Source: Actinomycetes bacterium (GTDB lineage Bacteria > Actinomycetota > Actinomycetes > S36-B12). From it: DNA of 37,209 nt. The first letter of the stretch is position 1, and each line of letters begins with the position of its first letter. The notes beneath the pieces were generated by a model. The model was given only the letters and a program-made list of their open reading frames with translations, did not search any database and was not told the DNA's origin. The DNA lies in contig JAHEIZ010000090.1 of the NCBI GenBank assembly GCA_024639145.1, positions 70,864 to 108,072 of the forward strand, in the 5' to 3' direction. Both the position numbers and the translations under genes were made by a program. Of this stretch, positions 22,607 through 30,466 are shown one piece after another.

Positions 22607-24130
22607 ATGGTGACTACGCGCACATTTTTCTTTCACACACCCAGGCGCGGGTCCGCCGGGGTTGTTGACCGCTTGACGGCTCTTCGGCGCGTCGGTGGGG
22701 CGGCTATCGTCGCGGCCCTGGTCATGGCAGGCATGAGCACGCTTACCGCTCCGGCCGCTCGGGCCGACACCACGTTCACCAACAAGACCACCGCCAACGG
22801 ACTCGGCAACAACGTCGTGTATGGGGTGTACGCGGTCGGGTCCACCGTCTACGCCGCCACTGATGGCGGCCTGTCCATCTCCACCGATGGCGGCACCAGC
22901 TTCACCAACAAGACCACCGCCGATGGGCTCGGCAACGACAGCCTGTACGGGGTGTACGCGGTCGGGTCCACCATCTACGCCGCCGGCAGAGGCCTGTCCA
23001 TCTCCACCAACGGCGGCGCCAGCTTCACCAACTACACCACCAGCAACTCACTCGGCAGCAACGCCGTGAACGGGGTGTACGCGGTGGGGTCCACCATCTA
23101 CGCCGCCACCGCCGGCGGACTGTCCATCTCCACCAATGGCGGCACCAGCTTCACCAACAAGACCACCCTCAATGGGCTCGGCGACACCAGCTTGTACGGG
23201 GTGTACGCGGTCGGGTCCACCGTCTACGCCGCCACCGCCGGCGGACTGTCCATCTCCATCAATGGCGGCAGTACCTTCACCAACAAGACCACCGCCAATG
23301 GGCTCGGCAACAACTGGTGCTACGGGGTGTACGCGATCGGTTCTACCGTGTACGCCGCCACGCTAGGGGGGCTGTCCATCTCCACTGACGGCGGTAGCAC
23401 GTTCACCAATTACCGAACCGCCAGCGGTCTCGGCAGCAGTTACGTTTTCGGGGTGTTTGCCAGCGGCTCGACCGTATACGCCGCCACGTATGGGGGTGTG
23501 TCAATCTCTGCAGATGGAGGCTCACAGAATAACCCTTCCCCAGATGTCCCGGTGGTGACGACGTCCCCGGTCACGTTCCGACTGCCGGACGGACGCGAGT
23601 GCACGTCAATCAGCCCGCAGTTCGTCATCACCAACAGCAACTACCAATTGCCGGGGGAGCAGGCCAATTGCCGCACTCCAGGCTCGGTCATAGCCGGCTG
23701 GAGCATCCCCGGCCAGGACTGGGCATTCGGCCCCTCCGGCATCGTCAACGTCACTGCTGCGCAGACGTTTACGGCGGTGCTTCGTGAACCAGTGGTGCGC
23801 ATCGTGTTAGACGCGAACGTCGCTGCCAGTGATGCCTGCACTGTGAGTGGCGCTACATCGGCCGCATCGGTATCTGTCGATCAACGTGCCGTGACCCTTT
23901 TCCTGCAACGAAAAGACATGACGACTCCTGGCCGCCCAGATCAGCCAGCTCTGGCGAGTTTTCCGGCACCAGCGATCGCAGTGTGCACGCCGCCGGGGTA
24001 TCGGCTCGTGGGGTGGAGCGCCAGCGGGGATGGGAAAGCGACTCGTACTGATGTGGGTCGTCCGTTCGAGCCGGTGATTGGCGACTCTATGAACACGATC
24101 CGCTTCTTTGCTGTGTGGTCTGCGGCGTAG
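22607..24130 (+). CDS. Secreted propeller-repeat protein with C-terminal domain B
   Basis: A 507-residue exported protein. ATG 22607 lies six bases after GAGCCT and 48 bases after the TCS3-linked motif, so the transcript is probably leaderless; GTG 22589 would precede the -10. The signal peptide has an Arg-rich n-region, core about 31-45, cleavage near ARA-D (about 53). Residues 54-310 are seven repeats of about 37-44 residues (NGLGNN, then GVYAVGSTVYAATxGGLSIS, TDGGTSFTNKTT), the same family as in the protein at 12422. Domain B (323-507) is over 70% identical by eye to that of the 20516 gene, with a shared run of about 70 identical bases. N-terminal and C-terminal modules thus recombine independently. 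Confidence 0.85.
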   Translation: MVTTRTFFFHTPRRGSAGVVDRLTALRRVGGAAIVAALVMAGMSTLTAPAARADTTFTNKTTANGLGNNVVYGVYAVGSTVYAATDGGLSISTDGGTSFTNKTTADGLGNDSLYGVYAVGSTIYAAGRGLSISTNGGASFTNYTTSNSLGSNAVNGVYAVGSTIYAATAGGLSISTNGGTSFTNKTTLNGLGDTSLYGVYAVGSTVYAATAGGLSISINGGSTFTNKTTANGLGNNWCYGVYAIGSTVYAATLGGLSISTDGGSTFTNYRTASGLGSSYVFGVFASGSTVYAATYGGVSISADGGSQNNPSPDVPVVTTSPVTFRLPDGRECTSISPQFVITNSNYQLPGEQANCRTPGSVIAGWSIPGQDWAFGPSGIVNVTAAQTFTAVLREPVVRIVLDANVAASDACTVSGATSAASVSVDQRAVTLFLQRKDMTTPGRPDQPALASFPAPAIAVCTPPGYRLVGWSASGDGKATRTDVGRPFEPVIGDSMNTIRFFAVWSAA

Positions 24131-24252
24131 GCCCTGCATTCTTCACAATTTGATCCAGCTAGGTGGGTCAACCGAGGGAGCCCCATGGCCGCGCCGAACC
24201 GATCTCACTTCTTTACGAGTACGGGCTTAAGCCGACGACTTTGCCCTGCGGA

Positions 24253-24861
24253 CTAACGCGTTGCCGCACCGAGCCCGTGCAGCAGTGCGTCAAGCATCGA
24301 TGCGTAACTCGCCTCGCGATCGATCGCGAAGTGAACGTCGGCAATTTCGAGGCTCACTGCGCCGTGCATCGCACTCCAGATTTGTTGGGCCACTTCAACA
24401 GGGTCGGCTGACCGCAGTTCACCAGCATGCATGGCGGTAGAGACTCGCTCGGTGAGGGTGGCGAAGGAGTGCCGGGCTGACTCAAGTGATTCTTCGGAGA
24501 GTTGCAGCACCATCATCTGGGCAAACATCAAGTGATACAGCTGCGGATGGCTCAGGGCAAAGTGTCGGTAGGCCAGACAGCCTGCTCGCAACCTGTTTAG
24601 GGGATCGGGCTCGGTGGGGGAGTCGATGGCATCTTGCAGCGTGGTGAATCCGTGAACGAAGAGGGCTTCGATGAGTCCGTCCTTGCTTCCGAACCTCGAA
24701 TAGACACCCATCGGGGCCACGCCGGCGCGAATTGCGACACCTCGAACAGTGAGGCCCGCGGGCCCTTGCTCCTCGAGCAGATCGAGAGCGCCGTCGAAAA
24801 TCGAGTCACCGATCTCGGTGCTCGAGGTTCGGGTGCGAACCGCCTTGCCTTTCGCGGACAT
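24253..24861 (-). CDS. TetR-family regulator of the adjacent exporter
   Basis: A 202-residue repressor. The N-terminal helix-turn-helix lies at about residues 18-65 (GPAGLTVRGVAIRAGVAPMG, then VYSRFGSKDGLIEALF), and the rest is a helical ligand-binding domain of the TetR type. ATG 24861 is preceded by TATGCT and six bases (ACTCAT), giving a leaderless start, with TTGTTC 16 bases further upstream as -35. It is transcribed divergently from the DHA2-type exporter. An inverted repeat between them (24886-24904) overlaps this -35, so it probably represses itself and the exporter until a substrate drug binds. Confidence 0.88.
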   Translation of the reverse strand: MSAKGKAVRTRTSSTEIGDSIFDGALDLLEEQGPAGLTVRGVAIRAGVAPMGVYSRFGSKDGLIEALFVHGFTTLQDAIDSPTEPDPLNRLRAGCLAYRHFALSHPQLYHLMFAQMMVLQLSEESLESARHSFATLTERVSTAMHAGELRSADPVEVAQQIWSAMHGAVSLEIADVHFAIDREASYASMLDALLHGLGAATR

Positions 24862-24885
24862 ATGAGTAGCATACCGTCCTACAGA

Positions 24886-24904
24886 TAAAGAACAACGTTC
24901 TATA
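24886..24904. promoter_or_regulatory. Candidate TetR operator
   Basis: TAAAGAACAACGTTCTATA has AGAAC/GTTCT arms with a three-base centre and further matching outer bases. It lies in the 52-bp gap between the divergent TetR and exporter genes and overlaps the regulator's -35. Confidence 0.6.
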
Positions 24905-24913
24905 GGGAGCCTG

Positions 24914-26434
24914 ATGAACACCACGCTCAGCAAGAGCCGCCGTTGGATAGCCCTAGGCGTGCTGTGCCTCAGCCTTCTTCTCTCGGTTGTCGACAACACC
25001 ATCGTCAACGTCGCGCTGCCGACCCTCAATGCCGAGCTCGGCGCCTCCACGACCCAACTTCAATGGATCGTCGATGCCTACACGCTGGTGTTCTCCGCGC
25101 TACTACTCACGATGGGTCACTACGGCGATCGATTCGGCCGCCGCCGCGCGCTGCAGCTGGGCCTCTTTCTCTTTGCCATTACCTCTGGTCTCGCCGCCTT
25201 GGCCACATCAACCGGCCAACTGATCGGCGCACGGGCGCTGATGGGTATTGGTGCCGCATTGATCTTCCCCGCCACGCTGGCGATTTTGGTCAACATCTTC
25301 ACCGACCCGAAGGAGCGTGCAGCCGCCATCGGCATCTGGACGGCCATCGTTGGTGTTGCGGTCGCGATCGGGCCGATCACCGGCGGCCTGCTACTTGAGC
25401 ACTTTTGGTGGGGTTCCATCTTCGTCGTCAACATCCCGGTGGCGCTTATCGCGATCGTTCTTGCAGCCTTCCTGCTGCCTGACTCGCGGGATCCGAAGGT
25501 GGGTCCGATGGATTACCCAGGGCTGCTCCTGTCAGCTTCTGGCGTGGGCTTGCTCGTCTGGGCGATTATCGAAGCACCGACGTGGGGCTGGGGTTCGGCG
25601 GCGACAATCGCCGCGTTTGCCGGCGCAGCGATTTTGCTCATCACATTTGCGATGGTCGAGCGCCGACGTGCTCACCCGATGCTTGACGTGAACTTGTTCC
25701 GCAACGCCCGATTCAGCGCAGCGAGCCTGTCGATAACTACTGCATTCTTTGCGCTCTTTGGTTTCATCTTCCTCATCACGCAGTTCTTGCAGCTCATCCA
25801 GGGCTTCACTCCGCTGCAGGCAGGTGTGCGCACGCTGCCATTTGCCATCGCAACCGCGGCAGCTTCGCCGCTCGCCATCGCACTTATGCACAAGTTCGGC
25901 TCCAGAGCGATCGTCACCCTCGGCCTGTTTGTGATGGCGGCAGGTTTCGCGATGGCCGCCACCATCAAGGTGGATAGCCCGTACGTCGGCATCGTCTTAC
26001 TTTCGATGGTCACCATTGCCGTCGGGCTTGGTCTCGCCACGAGCCCAGCAACGGAATCGATCATGGGTGCACTCCCGCCGGAGAAGGCTGGTGCAGGTGC
26101 AGCAGTCAACGACACCACGCGCGAGCTCGGTGGCACATTAGGTGTCGCAGTCATTGGTTCGGTCTATCTGAGTGTCTATGCCAGCACCGTCATCGATGGC
26201 TACCGCAGCCTGGGGCTGCCTGCTCAATTCGAATCCGTGGTCGGCGAATCCATCGGCGGTGGGCTCGCAGTTTCATCGAAACTTCCGCAAGGGGCATCTG
26301 AACAACTCGCGGCGTTCGTGAAGTCAGCATTCGTCGACGGACTCACCCGCGGCTCAATCGTGGCTTCTCTAGTCGTCATCATTGGGGCCATCGCCGCCTG
26401 GCGATTCCTGCCTGCCCGCGCTCGAACTTTGTGA
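24914..26434 (+). CDS. DHA2-family MFS multidrug exporter
   Basis: A 506-residue membrane transporter with about 14 hydrophobic segments, the number typical of DHA2 (EmrB/QacA-like) proton-coupled drug exporters. Family motifs are visible: VVDNTIVNVALPTLNAEL in segment 1 (motif D1), GDRFGRRRAL after segment 2 (motif A), RALMGIGAALIFP, and GITGG-type motif C as VAIGPITGGLLLEHFWWGSI. The start ATG 24914 has the ribosome-binding site AGGGAG. It is controlled, by position, by the divergent TetR gene. The substrate cannot be told. This pair interrupts the series of secreted-protein genes and is probably an independent insertion. Confidence 0.9.
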   Translation: MNTTLSKSRRWIALGVLCLSLLLSVVDNTIVNVALPTLNAELGASTTQLQWIVDAYTLVFSALLLTMGHYGDRFGRRRALQLGLFLFAITSGLAALATSTGQLIGARALMGIGAALIFPATLAILVNIFTDPKERAAAIGIWTAIVGVAVAIGPITGGLLLEHFWWGSIFVVNIPVALIAIVLAAFLLPDSRDPKVGPMDYPGLLLSASGVGLLVWAIIEAPTWGWGSAATIAAFAGAAILLITFAMVERRRAHPMLDVNLFRNARFSAASLSITTAFFALFGFIFLITQFLQLIQGFTPLQAGVRTLPFAIATAAASPLAIALMHKFGSRAIVTLGLFVMAAGFAMAATIKVDSPYVGIVLLSMVTIAVGLGLATSPATESIMGALPPEKAGAGAAVNDTTRELGGTLGVAVIGSVYLSVYASTVIDGYRSLGLPAQFESVVGESIGGGLAVSSKLPQGASEQLAAFVKSAFVDGLTRGSIVASLVVIIGAIAAWRFLPARARTL

Positions 26435-26437
26435 TGG

Positions 26438-26453
26438 CCTCACAGCTGTGAGG
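26438..26453. promoter_or_regulatory. TCS2 operator, single box
   Basis: CCTCACAGCTGTGAGG is a perfect 16-bp palindrome. It is centred 36.5 bp before TAGTCT (26482-26487), and ATG 26494 follows that hexamer after six bases. The same motif with two different central bases lies in the TCS2 regulator promoter (30357-30372), 3.9 kb away. Confidence 0.8.
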
Positions 26454-26493
26454 TTTGAACGGGCGAGCATTCGCTTGCATTTAGTCTCCGCGC

Positions 26494-28398
26494 ATGCGTG
26501 CACCCAGGGGTCTTTCGTTCACGGTTGTTGCTTTGATGATGGTTTCACTCGTCATGTGCGTTCCCAGTGCCCTCGCGGCAGGTGGCTGGAACACGCCAGT
26601 GACTATCACTGCCACTGACGTGGCAGATTATGGCCCGGAAATCGCAATCTCTGGGTCGACCGCGGTGGCAGTGTGGGTGGGTACGGATGGCCTCGATACG
26701 AGGATTCGGTCTGCACGCAGCACCGATGGTGGCGCAACCTGGAGCGCGCCAGTCAACCTTTCTTATGCCTATATCAACGCGTACACCCCGAAGGTAGCGA
26801 TATCGGGTAGCACCGTGATCGCTACCTGGACTCTCAATACCCCCCGAATTAGCGTGCAAACGGCTCGATCTATCGATGGCGGAGAGCACTGGGGCACGCC
26901 TGTGTCGCTTTCGTGGAATGGCTCGAGTGCGAACAATCCGCAGGTGGCAATCTCGGGTTCGACCGCCCTGATTACTTGGTGGCAATCGGACGGTCAAAAT
27001 GCCCGGGTGTATTGCACGAGTAGCACCACTGGCGGCGCTTCGTGGTCGATGCCAATTCAGCTCTCGGGCAGTGGGCAGGATGCGCAGGATCAGCAGGTCG
27101 CCATAGATGGCAACACGATCCTCGTCGGCTGGGCGAGATCAAACGGCTCGCGGAGCGTTGTGCAGGCAGTCACGAGTGCCGATGGCGGAGAGCACTGGGG
27201 CGCCGTCGTCAACCTGTCGAGCGCCTTCAACAACGCGTACTTGCCGCAGCTAGCCCTTAGTGGCTCCACCGCGGCTGCCGCCTGGGATGAGCTGAGCGGT
27301 GGCAAATACATCGTGCGATCGGCGACGAGCACCAACTCTGGTGTGTTGTGGAATCCGGCAGTCGACCTGTCATCTTCAACCCAAGATTCGGTGCGGCCTC
27401 AGGTAGCGGTCTCTGGTAACAACGTAGCCGTGACCTGGTATCAGATCCGGACGTATGACGTCGTTCAGGTCGTGCATAGCGGCAACGGCGGGGCCAGTTG
27501 GGATCCTGTCGTAGAACTTTCTGACAGCACCGAGTATGGCGATGATCCACAGGTCGCTTTGTCGGGAGGCAACGCTGTCGTGACCTGGTGGCAATCAACT
27601 CAGGGCGCCGCCCCCTTCCGAGTATTTGGTGTTCACAGCACCGACGGTGGCAGGTCGTGGGGCTCTGCGAACGCCATCTCTGATCTCGGTGACGACACGG
27701 ATAGTGCGGCGCAAAAGGTCGCGATGTCGTCGAGCGTGGCGATCGTCGTGTGGAAGAGTCATAACTCTCCTCGAGCCATCCGCGCAGCGAACCTCGCGCT
27801 TGCATCAGATACGTCGACTGACCCGACGCTCGCGCATTCGCAATTCTCCTACCGGCTCCCCGATGGCCAAGAGTGCACGTCGCTGAGTCCGCAGACGGTA
27901 CTCAACGGCGCGCAGGTTCAATTGCCGCCCGCTGATGCCGACTGTCGCACTCCGGGGGCGGTGATTACGGGTTGGCGTATCCCTGGTCAGTCATGGGCGT
28001 TTGGGCCTCTTGGCGTGGTGACTGCGGTTGATTCGCAGGTGTTCACCGCCGAACTGCGCGAGCCGATTGTTCGGGTAGTACTCGATTCCAACATCGCGGC
28101 GTCAGATGCATGTGTGATGTCGGGGCAGTCGGTATTGGGTGCGTCACGCGAAACTTCGCTTTACTTGCAACGCGCCGGGATGAGTGTGCCAGGTCGACCC
28201 GCTCAGCCAGAACTCTCGAATTTCCCAGCGCCGGCTGCTGCGGCGTGCGCTCCCGCGGGCTACCGATTGGCGAGTTGGAACACTCGGGGAGATGGTTCGG
28301 GTATCGCGGTGAAAGTCGGGGAGCCCTTCGCGGCAGCTGTTGCTGACTCCGCGAATGTGATGCGCATGTATGCGATGTGGCAGCGCAGCGCCCAGTAG
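26494..28398 (+). CDS. Secreted BNR-repeat protein with domain B, TCS2-linked
   Basis: A 634-residue exported protein with a leaderless ATG six bases after TAGTCT. Signal peptide core at 8-22, cleavage near ALA-A (about 28). Residues 30-440 carry seven Asp-box repeats (STDGGATWSAPVNLS, SIDGGEHWGTPVSLS, SADGGEHWGAVVNLS and others) of about 55-60 residues, more diverged from each other than those of the 20516 gene. Domain B (451-634) begins YRLPDGQECTSLSPQ, keeps the Cys pattern and ends ASWNTRGDGSGIA...MYAMW. It is followed, convergently, by the TCS2 kinase. The upstream CCTCACA/TGTGAGG palindrome makes it a likely target of TCS2. Confidence 0.87.
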   Translation: MRAPRGLSFTVVALMMVSLVMCVPSALAAGGWNTPVTITATDVADYGPEIAISGSTAVAVWVGTDGLDTRIRSARSTDGGATWSAPVNLSYAYINAYTPKVAISGSTVIATWTLNTPRISVQTARSIDGGEHWGTPVSLSWNGSSANNPQVAISGSTALITWWQSDGQNARVYCTSSTTGGASWSMPIQLSGSGQDAQDQQVAIDGNTILVGWARSNGSRSVVQAVTSADGGEHWGAVVNLSSAFNNAYLPQLALSGSTAAAAWDELSGGKYIVRSATSTNSGVLWNPAVDLSSSTQDSVRPQVAVSGNNVAVTWYQIRTYDVVQVVHSGNGGASWDPVVELSDSTEYGDDPQVALSGGNAVVTWWQSTQGAAPFRVFGVHSTDGGRSWGSANAISDLGDDTDSAAQKVAMSSSVAIVVWKSHNSPRAIRAANLALASDTSTDPTLAHSQFSYRLPDGQECTSLSPQTVLNGAQVQLPPADADCRTPGAVITGWRIPGQSWAFGPLGVVTAVDSQVFTAELREPIVRVVLDSNIAASDACVMSGQSVLGASRETSLYLQRAGMSVPGRPAQPELSNFPAPAAAACAPAGYRLASWNTRGDGSGIAVKVGEPFAAAVADSANVMRMYAMWQRSAQ

Positions 28399-28403
28399 GA
28401 AGT

Positions 28404-28475
28404 GCGCATCTAGCAATCCACATCTGGCATGGCGCATCAACCAATGCGCATCAAACAATGCAGATCAGGCATGAA
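28404..28475 (+). repeat. Degenerate short tandem repeat
   Basis: Four to five imperfect units of about 14-16 bases around GCGCATCAAxCAAT in the gap between two convergent genes. Non-coding as far as I can see. Confidence 0.5.
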
Positions 28476-28480
28476 GCTTC

Positions 28481-28503
28481 GACAACAGGTAGGTGCTGTT
28501 GTC
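28481..28503. terminator. 8-bp stem hairpin in convergent gap
   Basis: GACAACAG and CTGTTGTC pair perfectly around a seven-base loop. There is no strong T-run on either side, so it is a possible bidirectional terminator only. Confidence 0.4.
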
Positions 28504-28508
28504 AGTGT

Positions 28509-28535
28509 GCATCACCGCTCAGCTAGCGGTGATGC
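28509..28535 (-). terminator. Strong hairpin at end of TCS2 kinase gene
   Basis: GCATCACCGCT and AGCGGTGATGC form a perfect 11-bp stem with a CAGCT loop that includes the kinase stop codon. It is probably a terminator or mRNA 3'-end stabiliser for the TCS2 operon. Confidence 0.55.
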
Positions 28536-29658
28536 GATCCGTGCGTGGTAGGTGAACGGTGAGAATGGCCCCTTCGCTAGTGCCGGGGGTGAGGCTCCAT
28601 GTGCCGCCGAGGGCGCTGCACCATGAGTTGATCACCGAGGTGCCTCGCCCCGCAGGGCTGGCTTGCGGCACGAGCCGGTGGCCATTGTTGACGATCGTGA
28701 GCTCGATCCCCTCGTCATTGAGCGAGATAGCGACAATGGCACGAGTTGCTTGCCCATGCTTGAGGGAGTTGATCAAAGACTGCTCGCATATCCGGTAGAG
28801 ACCACGCAGGATTTCAAGAGGTGCAACGTCGCGATCGAAATCCACGCGATCCGCAACTGAAATCTCGCAGTGCATTGCAGGCGCGAATTGGCTCGCCAAC
28901 TCGCGCAACGCTGCTTGAAGGTCAACGTGCTCCAGATTGGGCCCGAGGGTAAGGAGTGCATCGCGAAGCTCACCGGCGTGCAAGGCATCGAGCCGAGCGA
29001 TCACGACTTCGATCTCACTCTGCGCGACCGGATCGCTGTCACGGGCAATCGCCTGCAAAGCCAGTGATGAGGTAACTAACTCAGACTGAAAACGGTCATG
29101 CAAAATACTGGCCACCTGCTGACGCACCTTTTCATCCGCGGAGAGCAGGTCGCGTCGTTGTTGCTCGGCTAGGTGCTGCAATTCCTCAGCGTGAATGCGC
29201 TGGGCGTCAATGCGGTTATAGACCGTGCCGGCCAAAATGCTGACGATGAGGACTGCGCTGACTGCTCGAAACACGAAGATCGGGCTGGCGGTGATCAGCG
29301 GGATCTTGTCGGCAGGAATCAGTGGCAAGCCAACAAAGTGAGTGATGGCCAGGCAATAGGGCCCGTATATAAAGGAGAGAAGACAGAAGATCCACCCACG
29401 ACTAGCAGCACGATTCATTACCGTCTGCGCGATGCGGAAGTAGCCGTAGGTAAGAAGCCCCGCTGCTAGGGCGAAAATCATCCGACGGATAAACGTGGAG
29501 GAGAGATCCTCAGCTTCAAGGGTCGCGGCGGGGGCAACAATGGCCGTGGCGAGGGCTCCGAAGAAGACCGCCAGAAGTGCCGGCTCAAATCGCCAGGGCC
29601 GTAGATAAATGAAGTGTCGCCGGCGGGGCCCTGGTGTTTCGCCGGGAAGTGAATTCAC
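28519..29658 (-). CDS. TCS2 sensor histidine kinase
   Basis: A 379-residue membrane kinase, a paralogue of the TCS1 kinase. The first 150 residues hold four to five hydrophobic segments with short loops. HisKA_3-type phosphoacceptor region VRQQVASILHDRFQSELVTS (about 200-220), N-box CEQSLINSLKHG, G-boxes IVNNGHRLVPQ and GRGTSVINSW; the first G-box has NNGH in place of the usual DNGxG. The start ATG 29658 overlaps the regulator stop by four bases (ATGA). It ends in a strong hairpin. The membrane part presumably senses an envelope or lipophilic signal; the sequence does not tell which. Confidence 0.87.
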   Translation of the reverse strand: MNSLPGETPGPRRRHFIYLRPWRFEPALLAVFFGALATAIVAPAATLEAEDLSSTFIRRMIFALAAGLLTYGYFRIAQTVMNRAASRGWIFCLLSFIYGPYCLAITHFVGLPLIPADKIPLITASPIFVFRAVSAVLIVSILAGTVYNRIDAQRIHAEELQHLAEQQRRDLLSADEKVRQQVASILHDRFQSELVTSSLALQAIARDSDPVAQSEIEVVIARLDALHAGELRDALLTLGPNLEHVDLQAALRELASQFAPAMHCEISVADRVDFDRDVAPLEILRGLYRICEQSLINSLKHGQATRAIVAISLNDEGIELTIVNNGHRLVPQASPAGRGTSVINSWCSALGGTWSLTPGTSEGAILTVHLPRTDRITAS

Positions 29659-30317
29659 GACCTGGCGCCCGAGAGTTCAAGGTAGGTGAGAATTGCCTTG
29701 ACTCGGCGATCTTCGGTGTCGCTCGTTGCCGGTGCCAGAATTCGGTAACACACCGACAGCTCTTGGCGGAGTGCTTCGTATGAGCAGCCCACCTGGTCAG
29801 CGATGCTCTTGGTAGATGTGCCCGAACTCATGAGACCCATGATGACTCGTTGCCGTGACGTGAGTCGAGACAAATGAGGCATGTTGGCCGACTCTGATTC
29901 GGTATCGGGGGGCAGCATGCCCAGGCTCATGCCTCGTGCCGTGCTCACCAATACGTCGACAACCGAGTCAAGGTTCATCGACGGGGTCTTCGGGATGAAG
30001 GACCAACCCTCGCGAATGTCTTTCGGCACTCGGCGGGCCAGATCGACCATCGCATACTGCGAATACACCACCAACCCGATGTTCTCGTTGATGCTGCGCA
30101 TCGCAATTCCGAGCTCAATTCCGCTCAGATTCGAGGAGCCGAGATCCAAATCCAGGAGTGCCACATCTGCCTTGGAGATCAAATCCCGGTCGAGTGCCTC
30201 ACCCGACGTCACAAAACTGGCCAGGAGTTCGATCTGCGCGTAGGAGTTCAATGACGTGGTCATGATTCCCAGCAAGGCTGGGTCGTTCTCCACGTAAATC
30301 ACCCGAGATGGACGCAT
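29655..30317 (-). CDS. TCS2 response regulator, LuxR-type output
   Basis: A 220-residue regulator, closely parallel to the TCS1 regulator. The receiver begins RVIYVENDP, with phosphoacceptor Asp in VALLDLDLG and Lys in FIPKT. The LuxR-type helix-turn-helix is at about 150-200 (LTSRQRVIMGLMSSGTSTKS, then IADQVGCSYEALRQELSVCY). ATG 30317 is preceded by AAGAAT plus GCGGAC (six bases), matching the TCS1 regulator layout. The CCTCACATATGTGAGG palindrome is centred 47.5 bases upstream, exactly as the TACACGTGTA box is for TCS1, so autoregulation is likely. The differing recognition helix (SYEALRQEL versus SVTVRKEL) fits the different palindrome. Confidence 0.88.
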   Translation of the reverse strand: MRPSRVIYVENDPALLGIMTTSLNSYAQIELLASFVTSGEALDRDLISKADVALLDLDLGSSNLSGIELGIAMRSINENIGLVVYSQYAMVDLARRVPKDIREGWSFIPKTPSMNLDSVVDVLVSTARGMSLGMLPPDTESESANMPHLSRLTSRQRVIMGLMSSGTSTKSIADQVGCSYEALRQELSVCYRILAPATSDTEDRRVKAILTYLELSGARS

Positions 30318-30356
30318 GTCCGCATTCTTCCACCGGGCCCTGAGGGCTCAGGGGTG

Positions 30357-30393
30357 CCTCACATATGTGAGGTGATGCCTCGCAGGCGTGAGA
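30357..30393. promoter_or_regulatory. Divergent TCS2 operator, two boxes 21 bp apart
   Basis: CCTCACATATGTGAGG (30357-30372, perfect) and CCTCGCAGGCGTGAGA (30378-30393, 12 of 16 matches to the 26438 box). The first is centred 35.5 bp from the regulator's -10 (AAGAAT, 30324-30329, minus strand). The second is centred 36.5 bp from TAGCGT (30422-30427), the -10 of the 30467 gene. The layout copies that of the TCS1 divergent promoter. Confidence 0.8.
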
Positions 30394-30421
30394 TTTCTGA
30401 GGCGACTGAGGTGAGCGCGTT

Positions 30422-30427
30422 TAGCGT
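30422..30427 (+). promoter_or_regulatory. -10 element of the 30467 gene
   Basis: TAGCGT, 28 bases after the second TCS2 box, the same gap as 26453 to 26482. It predicts a leader of about 33 bases ending with the ribosome-binding site AAAGAGGAG. Confidence 0.6.
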
Positions 30428-30466
30428 CTTCAAGTCGAATGCGTGCGTGCCCAAAGAGGAGTGACA

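Noticed and set aside
24131-24252. Small gene between the 22607 gene and the TetR gene
   Set aside because: No start with a ribosome-binding site gives a plausible product; the region appears to be a plain intergenic gap.
20516-28398. Sialidase function for the BNR-repeat proteins
   Set aside because: Asp-box repeats alone do not make a sialidase; I cannot find the Arg triad, Tyr/Glu pair or an FRIP motif.
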